The notes beneath the pieces are model-generated. The model saw only the letters and a list, made by a program, of their open reading frames with translations, was not told the origin of the DNA and made no database searches. 6,721 nucleotides of DNA from CAZXBB01 sp964638815. GTDB lineage: Bacteria; Planctomycetota; Phycisphaerae; Phycisphaerales; SM1A02. Each line of letters opens with the position of its first letter. The stretch's first letter is position 1. The DNA lies in the NCBI GenBank assembly GCA_964638815.1, contig CAZXBB010000181.1:1-6721 (forward strand), given 5' to 3'. The translations under genes were made by a program, and so were the position numbers. Positions 1 to 6,605 of the stretch are shown piece after piece.

Positions 1-132
1 ATAGATCGCCGCCGGCGTGTCGAACTCCGCCAGCAGACCATACAGCTTCCGCCGCCTCGTTTTCTTCGGCTGGGCGCCGCGGCGCACCTTGTCGCCCGGA
101 CTGGTTGGCAAAATGGTCGCGCTGTCGCTCAT
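1..132 (-). CDS. actD: ActD, DUF3341 membrane subunit of Alternative Complex III (N-terminal 44 codons only)
   Basis: The start ATG is at 132-130 and the reading frame runs open off the left edge of the window. The translation begins MSDSATILPTSPGDK, continues with a basic stretch (VRRGAQPKKTRRRK), and then reads LYGLLAEFDTPAAIY, which matches the characteristic opening of DUF3341/ActD proteins. In known complexes ActD is a small subunit with two transmembrane helices, packed beside ActC and ActF; those helices would lie beyond the visible part. The start overlaps the actC stop as ATGA (4 bases), typical of translational coupling. A GGAG at 147-144 lies 11 bases upstream and could help initiation. 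The identity rests on the short conserved opening plus its position directly after actC, which is the known gene order. Confidence 0.88.
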   Translation of the reverse strand, partial: MSDSATILPTSPGDKVRRGAQPKKTRRRKLYGLLAEFDTPAAIY

Positions 133-1604
133 GCTGTGCGAAACTCCGATTCCGGCGCACCGGGGTGGTTCTTGTCCTGCCGCCCCGACCCGTAATCCAA
201 TTCATGATCATGTCCATGATCTGCCGAGTGCGGATCGGCCTCCGGCATGATCGCCTTCACTTCGGCGATCGCGATCACCGGCAAATACCGGATGAACAGC
301 AGGAACAGCGTCATGAACAGCCCGAAGCTGCCGATGAGCATCCCGGTATCGACCCACGTCGGCGTGAAGTAGCCCCACGCCCCCGGCGTGAAGTCCTGCG
401 CGAGCGACGTGATGACGATCACGAACCGTTCGAACCACATGCCGACGTTCACGAGCAGGCTCGCGGCGAACATGATCGGAATGCTCCGCCGCGCCTTCTT
501 GAACCAGAAGATCTGCGGCGTGATCACGTTGCACGACACCATGATCCAGTACGCCCACGCGTACTGGCCGAACGCGCGGTTGATGAACGCGAACCCCTCG
601 TACGGGGCCTGCGAGTACCACGCGATGAAGAACTCCATGGAGTACGCGTACCCCACGATCGACCCGGTCAGGAGAATGATCTTGTTCATGTTCTCCAGGT
701 GACGCATCGTGATGAAGTTCTTGAGCCCCCAGATCTGCCGCGCGGGGACGGCCAGGGTCATCACCATGCCGAAGCCGGAGAAGATGGCTCCCGCCACGAA
801 GTACGGCGGGAAGATCGTCGTGTGCCAGCCGGGAAGCTGGGAGACCGCGAAGTCGAACGAGACGACGGAGTGCACCGAGAGCACCAGCGGCGTCGCGAGT
901 GCGGCGAGCAGGAGATACGCCCGCTCGTAGCGATGCCAGTGCCGCATGCTGCCCCGCCACCCGAGGGCGAAGATGCCGTAGGCCACGGCCTTGACCTTGT
1001 TGTTCGCGCGGTCGCGGAGTGTCGCGAGGTCGGGCACCATCCCGACGTACCAGAACAGGAGCGACACCGTGAAGTACGTGCCGACCGCGAACACGTCCCA
1101 GAGCAGCGGGCTGCGGAACTGCGGCCACATCTCCATCTGGTTCGGGATCGGGAAGAGCCAGTAGGCGACCCACACGCGGCCGATGTGGATGCCCGGGAAC
1201 ATGCCGGCGCAGATGACCGCGAAGATCGTCATCGCCTCGGCGAACCGGTTGATCGCCGTGCGCCACTTCTGGCGGAACAGGAACAGGATCGCGCTGATGA
1301 GCGTGCCGGCGTGACCGATGCCGACCCAGAACACGAAGTTCACGATCGGGAAGCCCCACATGACGGGGTGCATGTTGCCCCAGACGCCCACGCCGACCCC
1401 GATCAGGTACAGGATGAGCCCGCCGAGCATCGCCGCGAGCAGGCCGGAGATCGCCAGCGAGATGTACCACGCCAGCGGCGGCTTCGGCGCCTCGTTGACG
1501 CGGCAGATCTCCTCGGTCACCGACGCGAAGCTCTCGTGCCCGAGCACGAGCGGGGCCCGTCGCGTCGGATCCTCGAAGGTGTTGTCGATCGGGAGCGTGG
1601 TCAT
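129..1604 (-). CDS. actC: ActC, NrfD/PsrC-family integral membrane subunit of Alternative Complex III
   Basis: The 491-residue product is a polytopic membrane protein with about ten hydrophobic helices: roughly residues 45-71, 81-109, 124-140, 168-189, 227-250, 265-286, 308-330, 344-366, 376-398 and 417-440. This is the NrfD/PsrC (polysulfide reductase membrane subunit) fold. In ACIII, ActC is the quinol-binding core that hands electrons to the iron-sulfur domain of ActB on the outer side of the membrane. Recognisable family stretches are the WGFPIVNFVFWVGIGHAGT region (about 83-101), SVHSVVSFDFA (243-253), YFVAGAIFSGFGMV (268-281) and the MWFERFVIV segment near 389. The start ATG at 1604 shares its A with the actB stop (TGATG), so re-initiation by ribosomes finishing actB is likely; the nearest Shine-Dalgarno-like GAGG (1621-1618) is rather far away at 13 bases. 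The C-terminal tail after residue 455 is histidine- and acid-rich (PHSADHGHDHE) and probably cytoplasmic. Length and order fit ActC; ActF is a paralogue, but the position after actB favours ActC. Confidence 0.95.
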   Translation of the reverse strand: MTTLPIDNTFEDPTRRAPLVLGHESFASVTEEICRVNEAPKPPLAWYISLAISGLLAAMLGGLILYLIGVGVGVWGNMHPVMWGFPIVNFVFWVGIGHAGTLISAILFLFRQKWRTAINRFAEAMTIFAVICAGMFPGIHIGRVWVAYWLFPIPNQMEMWPQFRSPLLWDVFAVGTYFTVSLLFWYVGMVPDLATLRDRANNKVKAVAYGIFALGWRGSMRHWHRYERAYLLLAALATPLVLSVHSVVSFDFAVSQLPGWHTTIFPPYFVAGAIFSGFGMVMTLAVPARQIWGLKNFITMRHLENMNKIILLTGSIVGYAYSMEFFIAWYSQAPYEGFAFINRAFGQYAWAYWIMVSCNVITPQIFWFKKARRSIPIMFAASLLVNVGMWFERFVIVITSLAQDFTPGAWGYFTPTWVDTGMLIGSFGLFMTLFLLFIRYLPVIAIAEVKAIMPEADPHSADHGHDHELDYGSGRQDKNHPGAPESEFRTA

Positions 1605-4600
1605 CAGTGCGCGGATGCCTCGTGGGTTTCGTGCGCGCCGCCGCCGCCGGCCGGGTTGCGGAGCTTCGCGAGGTACTTCGTTCGCGCATCCACGTTGAGC
1701 TCCTCGAGCATCTCGTAGGCACGCACGTTCTTGTGCAGCTTTGCGACCCGGCTGTTCGGGTCGTTAAGGTCACCGAAGACGATCGCCTCCGCCGGGCACG
1801 TCTGGGCGCACGCCGGCGTGATCGCGCCGTCCGCCACCGCGACGCGCCGGTCCTTGAGGCGGCTCTTCTCCTCCTCGGTCCGGCGGGCATACGCGTTCTT
1901 CGCCTGGATCTTGCCGTCCTGGATCCGGTGAACGCAGTACGTGCACTTCTCCATGACGCCGCGCATCCGGACGGAGACCTCGGGGTTGAACTGGAGATTC
2001 AGCGGCGCTTCCGGCGTGGCCTGCGGCCGCGCGAAGTACGTTTCGTCCACGTGCACCGGGCCGAGCGGGGATTCGCGATACGGCTCGCGGCGGTGCCAGT
2101 CGAAGTAGTTGAACCGCCGCACCTTGTACGGGCAGTTGTTCGAGCAGTACCGCGTGCCGACGCAGCGGTTGTAGACCATCACGTTGAGCCCGTCCTCGTC
2201 GTGGACCGTCGCGGCGACGGGGCAGACCTGCTCGCACGGGGCGTTCTCGCAGTGCATGCAGACAACCGGCTGAAGCGCGACAGACGTGATCTGGTCGGCG
2301 TCGTAATGTCCGTCCGCGTCGGTTCCGAAGTCGAAGTAGCGATCCACGCGCAGCCAGTGCATCTCGCGACCGCGCAGGATCTGGTCCTTGCCGACGATCG
2401 GGATGTTGTTCTCGGCCTGGCAGGCCGTGATGCACGCCCCGCATCCGACGCAGGCGTTCAGGTCGATGGTCATCGCCCACGCGTACGTGGCGCCTTCGAG
2501 GTTGTCCTCCTCCCACATGGACAGGCGGTGGAGGACGTGCGCGCGGTGCTGCGCGAAGTCGGGGTGAGATTCGAACTCGCTCAGCGTCGCCTCGCGGTAG
2601 AGCGTCGGCAGCCGCGTCTGGATGCCCCCGCCACCGACGGTCTCGACGTCGATCGCGTGGTGATCCTGCGTCGTGCCGAGCGGGTAGCTCCCCCGCGCGC
2701 GGCTGACGCTCGCGCCGGGGGCGATGCCCATCGCCGCGACGGAGCGGAGCCGGCCGAAGTCGAAGCCCGCGCCCTTGCAGATCCGCCCCTCGAACGCGCG
2801 GCCGCCGCCCAGCGCGAGCGTGACGGTCTGGTCCGCGATGCCGGGCACGCGGAGCACGGGGGCCTCCATCGCGCGCCCGTCCGCCATCTCGACCCGGACG
2901 AGGTCGCCGTCAGTGACGTCGAGGTCGCGGGCCGACCGGGCGCTCACGAGCACGGCGTTGTCCCACGTCAGCTTCGTCATCGGGGCCGGCGTCTCCTGGA
3001 GCCAGCCGTTGTTGGCGAAGCGGCCGTCGAGAAGCGTGGGGCTCGGCGTGAAGTTGACTTCCCACCCGCCCCGCGTCGCCAGCCGCTCGAAGAGCGCGTT
3101 CGCGACGCCGGGAAGCTCGGCCGCGCTCGCGCTCGGCGTCTCGGGTGTGTACGCGCTGCCCGGGAGCAGCCCGTCGTGGAGCGTGCGGCGCCAGTTCTCG
3201 CGGTCGAAGAGGTCGGCGAAGGTCCGTTCGACGATCTCCTGCCCGCTCGTCACGTCGTCACCGGCCAGCGTGGCCAGGAGCTCGATGACGCTCTTTCCCC
3301 CGTAGAGCGGCACGAGCATCGGCTGCGCGATCGAGACGGTGCCGTCCCATGAGCGTCCGTCGCCCCACGCCTCCAGGTAATGGGCGCGGTTGACGTGCCA
3401 GTGACAGCGGGCGGCGGTCTCGTCGACGTAATGACCGAGGCTGATCGTCGTGCCGGCGCGCTTCAGGAACGCGGCGAAGTCGAGGTCGGCGGGCGCGTCG
3501 TAGACGGGATTGCCCCCGAGGATCACGAGCGTCTCAGGCTGCGAGGCGGCGAGCGCCGCGATCGATTCGACGTGCCTGATGCGGTCGCGTTCGGGCGTGT
3601 AGACGACGGTCTTCCCCGCGTTCCCGAGCGCGGCGTTCATCAGGTGGGCGAGCAGGTGCACGCCGGCCGGCTGCCGCGGGCCGACGGCGATCACGCCCGC
3701 ACCGCGGTGCGTCTGGAGGTCGGCGAGCGCCGCGTCCGCCGCGGCCCGCACGCGGGGGGTGAGGCCCGCACCGGCGGCCTGGTCGTCCTCGAAGCGTCGC
3801 AGCATCTCGTTCGCGAGGACCCGCGTCGCGAGGTACGCCGCGACGGCCGCGACGTCGTTCGACCGGAGCGCCGCGCGCTCGTCCGCGTTCGCGCCGGTGA
3901 GGCTGTAGTCGCTCTCGAACGCGTGAAGACGGCTCATCCCGGGATGCGCCGGATCGTCCACGCACCGGCTCCGCGCGAAGCCGCGGATGTTCGAGACCGC
4001 GTCGGGATGCGCGCCGAGGAGATCGGCGTCGAGGCACACGACCGCTTTCGCCTGCTCGAGGTCGAGGTGGGTCCGGTAGGGCACGCCGAACGCGAGAACG
4101 GAGCCCTCCACCACGTTGTCGTTGTTGATCGGCTCGTACTCGTGCCACCGCGCGTTGGGGAAGGCGGTCATGAACCGCTGCTTCATCGCCAGCACGCTGG
4201 GCGAGCCGGTGGACTCGCTGAGGACCGCGAGGCCGTGGCCGCGTTTGTCTTGGAGAGCCTGGAAGTGATCCCGTGCCCATCGCTCGAACGCGGGCCAGTC
4301 CGATTCGACCCCGTCGCGCACGACCGTGCGGCTGCGGTCGGGGTCGTAGAGATCGAGCACGCTGGCCTGGGCGAAGCGGTCCGCCGCGCCCCGGGATGTA
4401 GGATGATCCGGGTTGCCCTCGAGCTTCGTGGGCCGGCCGTCGAAGGTCGTCGCGAGGAGGCCCATGGCCACGCCGGCGAGCTCCATGCACGTCGCGTAGT
4501 GCACCGGCACGCCGGGATCGCGATTCACCGGTCGGTTCGCGTAGGGCGCGATCTTCTCGTCCGGCCAGCGGCGGCATCCGGCGAGCCCCATCCCGGCCAG

Positions 4601-4783
4601 GGCCATCGAGGCGCCCATGATCTTGAGGAACTGCCGCCGGTCATCGGAATCGAGCAGCTCCGAGGCGCCTGCGGGGAACTCGCGGTGCATGAACTGGCGG
4701 AACTCGGGCGTGTCCGCCAGGTGATCGAGACTGCGCCAGTACTGCGCGCCCGACGGCACCGAGGACGATTTCAACGGTGACAT
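1604..4783 (-). CDS. actB: ActB, fused molybdopterin-oxidoreductase-like and iron-sulfur subunit of Alternative Complex III
   Basis: This 1059-residue protein has two parts. Residues 14-70 form an extended Tat-type leader: a conserved YWRSLDHLADTPEF stretch, the twin-arginine motif DRRQFLK (RR at 49-50), a hydrophobic segment and a lipobox-like LAGC ending at Cys70. Residues about 75-750 resemble the catalytic fold of molybdopterin oxidoreductases; in characterised ACIII this domain holds no molybdenum cofactor. Residues about 765-1005 are a ferredoxin-like domain with cysteines in four groups: 778/781/784/788, 842/845/850/854, 874/880/884 and 947/950/992/996. The third group has only three because Thr877 stands where a fourth is common (CVGTRYC), which fits the three [4Fe-4S] plus one [3Fe-4S] clusters known in ActB. 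The role is to pass electrons from ActC to ActA. The ATG at 4783 was chosen because MSPLK directly precedes the conserved leader and an AGGA lies 9 bases upstream; the frame is open to 5101, but that extension overlaps actA and looks non-coding. Automated annotation often calls such proteins hydrogenase or formate dehydrogenase, which the context does not support. Confidence 0.96.
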   Translation of the reverse strand: MSPLKSSSVPSGAQYWRSLDHLADTPEFRQFMHREFPAGASELLDSDDRRQFLKIMGASMALAGMGLAGCRRWPDEKIAPYANRPVNRDPGVPVHYATCMELAGVAMGLLATTFDGRPTKLEGNPDHPTSRGAADRFAQASVLDLYDPDRSRTVVRDGVESDWPAFERWARDHFQALQDKRGHGLAVLSESTGSPSVLAMKQRFMTAFPNARWHEYEPINNDNVVEGSVLAFGVPYRTHLDLEQAKAVVCLDADLLGAHPDAVSNIRGFARSRCVDDPAHPGMSRLHAFESDYSLTGANADERAALRSNDVAAVAAYLATRVLANEMLRRFEDDQAAGAGLTPRVRAAADAALADLQTHRGAGVIAVGPRQPAGVHLLAHLMNAALGNAGKTVVYTPERDRIRHVESIAALAASQPETLVILGGNPVYDAPADLDFAAFLKRAGTTISLGHYVDETAARCHWHVNRAHYLEAWGDGRSWDGTVSIAQPMLVPLYGGKSVIELLATLAGDDVTSGQEIVERTFADLFDRENWRRTLHDGLLPGSAYTPETPSASAAELPGVANALFERLATRGGWEVNFTPSPTLLDGRFANNGWLQETPAPMTKLTWDNAVLVSARSARDLDVTDGDLVRVEMADGRAMEAPVLRVPGIADQTVTLALGGGRAFEGRICKGAGFDFGRLRSVAAMGIAPGASVSRARGSYPLGTTQDHHAIDVETVGGGGIQTRLPTLYREATLSEFESHPDFAQHRAHVLHRLSMWEEDNLEGATYAWAMTIDLNACVGCGACITACQAENNIPIVGKDQILRGREMHWLRVDRYFDFGTDADGHYDADQITSVALQPVVCMHCENAPCEQVCPVAATVHDEDGLNVMVYNRCVGTRYCSNNCPYKVRRFNYFDWHRREPYRESPLGPVHVDETYFARPQATPEAPLNLQFNPEVSVRMRGVMEKCTYCVHRIQDGKIQAKNAYARRTEEEKSRLKDRRVAVADGAITPACAQTCPAEAIVFGDLNDPNSRVAKLHKNVRAYEMLEELNVDARTKYLAKLRNPAGGGGAHETHEASAH

Positions 4784-5451
4784 GTGGAGCAGTCCTGCCG
4801 GGGGTTGATCCGGTTGATCTCTTTCCAGTGAGCGTGATAGGCCTCTTCCGTCCCGAAGGCCTCCTCCGCCGCGGAACCCTCGAACGTCCACCCGAGGTCC
4901 GTGACGAGCTTCGGATCCCGCAGGTGCCGGTCCGGGGCGCGGTGGCACGCGAGACACCATCCCATGCTCAGCGGCTGGTCCTGGTAGACGACCGGCATCG
5001 TGTCCACGCGGCCGTGGCAGCTCACGCAGCTCACGCCACGCGTGACGTGGGCCGAGTGGTTGAAGAACGCGTAATCCGGGAGGTCGTGCACCCGGCGCCA
5101 CTCGATCGGCAGGCCGGTCCGGTAGCTCTCGAGGACCGGCGCGATCAGCTCGCTCTGCGTCCGGATCTGGGCGTGGCAGTTCATGCAGGTCTGCGTCGGC
5201 GGTATCGCCGCCTTCGCCGCCCGCTCGACGGTGTTGTGGCAGTACCGGCAGTCAAGGCCGAGCTGCCCCGCGTGCAGCTCGTGGCTGAAGGGGACGGGCT
5301 GCTCGGGGCGATAGCCGACGTCGGTGGTCTTCGGGCTGAATCCGTACGCGACCACCAGTATCACGTAGAGGGGCACGGTCGCTCCGATGACGAGGGCCCC
5401 CGGGAGCAGCAGGTTGCTCCATCTCGGGAACACGAACTGATACCGACCCAT
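4771..5451 (-). CDS. actA: ActA, pentaheme c-type cytochrome subunit of Alternative Complex III
   Basis: The 226-residue product has one N-terminal hydrophobic helix (about residues 14-36), an uncleaved anchor or signal, followed by a periplasmic domain with exactly five CXXCH heme c motifs: CRYCH (68-72), CMNCH (89-93), CVSCH (142-146), CLACH (166-170) and CSTCH (221-225). Extra histidines suitable as distal ligands lie at FSHELH (55-60), VHD (121-123) and NHSAH (131-135). Five hemes, the N-terminal anchor and its place ahead of actB match ActA, which receives electrons from the ActB clusters and passes them to soluble carriers or an oxidase. I chose the ATG at 5451 because AAAGG lies 9 bases upstream, the anchor follows at once, and the alternative in-frame ATG at 5523 falls inside the candidate -10 element and would add a repeat-derived leader (CSAGLQTGG). 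The last heme motif is at the extreme C-terminus, one residue before the stop, and its codons overlap the start of actB by 13 bases. Confidence 0.94.
   Translation of the reverse strand: MGRYQFVFPRWSNLLLPGALVIGATVPLYVILVVAYGFSPKTTDVGYRPEQPVPFSHELHAGQLGLDCRYCHNTVERAAKAAIPPTQTCMNCHAQIRTQSELIAPVLESYRTGLPIEWRRVHDLPDYAFFNHSAHVTRGVSCVSCHGRVDTMPVVYQDQPLSMGWCLACHRAPDRHLRDPKLVTDLGWTFEGSAAEEAFGTEEAYHAHWKEINRINPRQDCSTCHR
4793..4796 (-). promoter_or_regulatory. Ribosome binding site of actB inside the end of actA
   Basis: AGGA on the minus strand lies 9 bases before the ATG at 4783, within the codons just ahead of the last heme motif of actA. It decides the actB start, since the frame is open for a further 106 codons upstream, and it implies coupled translation of the two genes. 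Confidence 0.6.
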
Positions 5452-5460
5452 GCGTGCTTG

Positions 5461-5465
5461 CCTTT
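5461..5465 (-). promoter_or_regulatory. Ribosome binding site of actA
   Basis: AAAGG on the minus strand is placed 9 bases before the ATG at 5451. It is a moderate match to the anti-Shine-Dalgarno sequence and supports this start over the in-frame ATG at 5523. Confidence 0.5.
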
Positions 5466-5470
5466 GCTGA

Positions 5471-5494
5471 CCGCCCGTTTGGAGACCCGCAGAG
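5471..5494 (-). repeat. Possible copy of a dispersed 'SAGLQTG' type intergenic repeat in the actA leader
   Basis: On the minus strand this stretch reads CTCTGCGGGTCTCCAAACGG followed by GCGG. If translated in frame it gives SAGLQTGG, a peptide that I recall as recurring at the spurious 5' ends of annotated genes in GC-rich soil bacteria, notably Acidobacteriota. That recurrence suggests a dispersed non-coding repeat. Only one copy is visible here, so its repeat nature cannot be shown from this window. It would lie in the 5' untranslated leader of the act transcript. Confidence 0.3.
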
Positions 5495-5518
5495 CATCGT
5501 CGACGGCTGACGGTCCGG

Positions 5519-5546
5519 ATCATAGCGAACCCCCCTTGAGGGGCAA
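5519..5546 (-). promoter_or_regulatory. Candidate sigma70-type promoter of the act operon
   Basis: On the minus strand, TATGAT (5524-5519; five of six matches to TATAAT) is preceded by TTGCCC (5546-5541; four of six matches to TTGACA) with a 16-base spacer. The predicted transcription start near 5512 would give a leader of about 60 bases before the actA ATG at 5451. This is the best promoter-like pair I found in the intergenic region on this strand. The housekeeping consensus is assumed. Confidence 0.4.
5532..5543. promoter_or_regulatory. Short inverted repeat within the act promoter spacer (possible operator)
   Basis: CCCCTTGAGGGG has two perfect 5-base arms (CCCCT/AGGGG) around a 2-base centre. 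It lies between the candidate -10 and -35 elements and overlaps the -35. The placement would suit a repressor site, but a motif this short is common in GC-rich DNA and no known regulator is recognised. Confidence 0.25.
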
Positions 5547-5595
5547 GCCGGAGCGCAGACCGCGATCCGGCGTGCGTCCGCCGTCACGGGCACGG

Positions 5596-5742
5596 GTCGG
5601 CGGACATCCCGTCGGCGGACATCCCGTCGGCGCGGACATCCCGTCGGCGCGGACAACCGGTCGGCGCGGACATCCCGTCGGCGCGGACATCCGGTCGGCG
5701 CGGGCATCCGGTCGGCGCGGACATCCCGTCGGCGCGGGCATC
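5596..5742. repeat. Minisatellite: nine tandem copies of a 15/17-base unit
   Basis: The consensus is GTCGGCGCGGACATCCS. Copies begin at 5596, 5611, 5626, 5643, 5660, 5677, 5694, 5711 and 5728. The first two are 15 bases long because they lack one CG dinucleotide (GTCGGCGGACATCCC), the next six are 17 bases, and the last is cut after 15. Variation is confined mainly to three places: A or G at position 11, T or A at position 14 (once, copy 4), and C or G at position 17. The array sits centrally between two divergently transcribed genes, about 50 bases from the candidate act -35 and about 28 from the candidate tatD -10. The near identity of the copies suggests recent expansion or continued homogenisation. 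The function is unknown; a protein-binding array or a neutral slippage product are both possible. Confidence 0.93.
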
Positions 5743-5770
5743 GGCGTATCGCTCGGCGGACCGGGCCGGG

Positions 5771-5776
5771 TATAAG
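5771..5776 (+). promoter_or_regulatory. Weak candidate -10 element for tatD
   Basis: TATAAG is the only AT-rich hexamer in the stretch before tatD and matches the -10 consensus at five of six positions. No convincing -35 is found 16-18 bases upstream (ATCGCT at 17). Transcription would begin near 5783 and leave a leader of about 33 bases before the GTG at 5816. Confidence 0.3.
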
Positions 5777-5815
5777 AGAGCGGGCCGAAGGCACGGGGCC
5801 TGAAGACGCGAAGCC

Positions 5816-6598
5816 GTGATCGACACGCACTGCCATCTCACGTTCGACCAGTACGCCGGAGAGGCGGACGCGGTCGTCGCGCGGGCCCGCGCCGCGGGCG
5901 TGCGCGGGCTGATCACGGTGTCCGTCACGTCCGACAACGGCAAGGAATCACTGCGTCTCGCCCGGACGTTCCCCGACGTCTGGTGCACCGCGGGGGTGCA
6001 CCCGCTGTATGCGGACCAGCCGTGCAACTGGGACGACGTGCTGGCGGTGGCGCGCGACGATCGCTGCGTCGCGTGGGGCGAGCTCGGACTCGACAACCAC
6101 TACGACAAGCCGGCGCGCGGCGACCAGGATCGCGCGCTGACCGAGCAGCTCGCCGCGATCGAGGGCGCGCGAGCCGACGGCCTCGAGATGCCGATCGTCC
6201 TGCACTGCCGCGAAGCCTTCGACGATCTCCTCGCCGTGCTCCGCACCGCGCCCTTCGATCCGACGCGGTACGTCTTCCACTGCTTCACCGGCACGCCCGA
6301 CGACGCCCGCCGCGTGCTCGACTTCGGCGCGTGGATCAGCTTCACGGGCGTCGTGACGTTCCGAAACGCGGGCCCCGTCGCCGAAGCCGCGAAGCTCGTG
6401 CCCGCCGACCGCATCATGGTCGAGACCGACGCCCCGTTCCTGACGCCCGAACCGCACCGGAAGGTGTGGCCAAACGAGCCGCAGTACGTCGTGCACACGG
6501 CACGGCGGCTGGCGGAGCTGCGCGGCGTGGATGCAGACGATTTCGAGCGGCAGCTCGACGCGAACGCGGAGCGGTTCTTCGGGATCGAGCCGGCGTGA
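5816..6598 (+). CDS. tatD: TatD-family metal-dependent deoxyribonuclease
   Basis: The 260-residue product is a complete TatD/YcfH-type hydrolase, an amidohydrolase-superfamily TIM barrel that uses two metal ions; the family has 3'-5' exonuclease/DNase activity linked to DNA repair and turnover. All hallmark ligands are visible: the DTHCHL start with His5 and His7, Glu89 in GELGLD, His130 in PIVLHCREA, His155 in VFHCFTG and Asp205 in ETDAPFL. The VHP motif (His62) and the proline-rich loop after LTPEP are also typical. The length equals that of well-known bacterial TatD proteins. The start is GTG at 5816, since the metal motif must lie within the first few residues and no upstream ATG suits. 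The Shine-Dalgarno is poor (a GAAG-like stretch). The gene is divergent from the act operon and flanked by short tandem repeats on both sides. Whether it is the TatD or YcfH/YjjV subgroup cannot be settled by eye. It is probably cytoplasmic, as there is no signal peptide. Confidence 0.95.
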   Translation: MIDTHCHLTFDQYAGEADAVVARARAAGVRGLITVSVTSDNGKESLRLARTFPDVWCTAGVHPLYADQPCNWDDVLAVARDDRCVAWGELGLDNHYDKPARGDQDRALTEQLAAIEGARADGLEMPIVLHCREAFDDLLAVLRTAPFDPTRYVFHCFTGTPDDARRVLDFGAWISFTGVVTFRNAGPVAEAAKLVPADRIMVETDAPFLTPEPHRKVWPNEPQYVVHTARRLAELRGVDADDFERQLDANAERFFGIEPA

Positions 6599-6605
6599 GC
6601 TTCCG

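Larger units (their letters stand above)
5452..5815. other. Divergent intergenic region between actA and tatD
   Basis: These 364 bases hold the leader and candidate promoter of the act operon on the right-to-left side, a minisatellite in the middle (5596-5742) and a weak promoter candidate for tatD (5771-5776). Reading frames crossing it on both strands consist mostly of translated repeat (GCPRRRDVRAD-like on minus, VGADIRSARASG-like on plus) and are not credible genes. I see no RNA gene or riboswitch in it. Confidence 0.8.

Noticed and set aside
105..1718. Long plus-strand open frame of 537 codons antisense to actC
   Set aside because: The product is almost entirely R, E, H, D, P and V, the composition of a GC-rich antisense shadow, with no domain; actC on the other strand is a clear membrane protein.
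1607..3352. Plus-strand open frame of 581 codons antisense to actB
   Set aside because: It has the same low-complexity shadow composition and lies opposite the well-conserved iron-sulfur domain of ActB.
3380..4780. Plus-strand open frame of 466 codons antisense to the N-terminal half of actB
   Set aside because: It arises from third-position GC bias; no motif or credible start is present.
1604..4783. Formate dehydrogenase, nitrate reductase or polysulfide reductase instead of ActB
   Set aside because: The fusion of the catalytic-like and iron-sulfur domains, the extended Tat leader, and the neighbours ActA, ActC and DUF3341 together are specific to Alternative Complex III.
5596..5742. CRISPR array or replication iterons
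   Set aside because: Copies are directly abutting with no spacers and are shorter than CRISPR repeats; there is no rep gene, dnaA gene or AT-rich unwinding element nearby.
5252..6096. Minus-strand frames crossing the minisatellite (PTGCPRRRDVRAD-like repeats)
   Set aside because: These are translations of the 17-base DNA repeat; 17 is not a multiple of 3, so the peptide cycles through frames and several strands stay open by chance.
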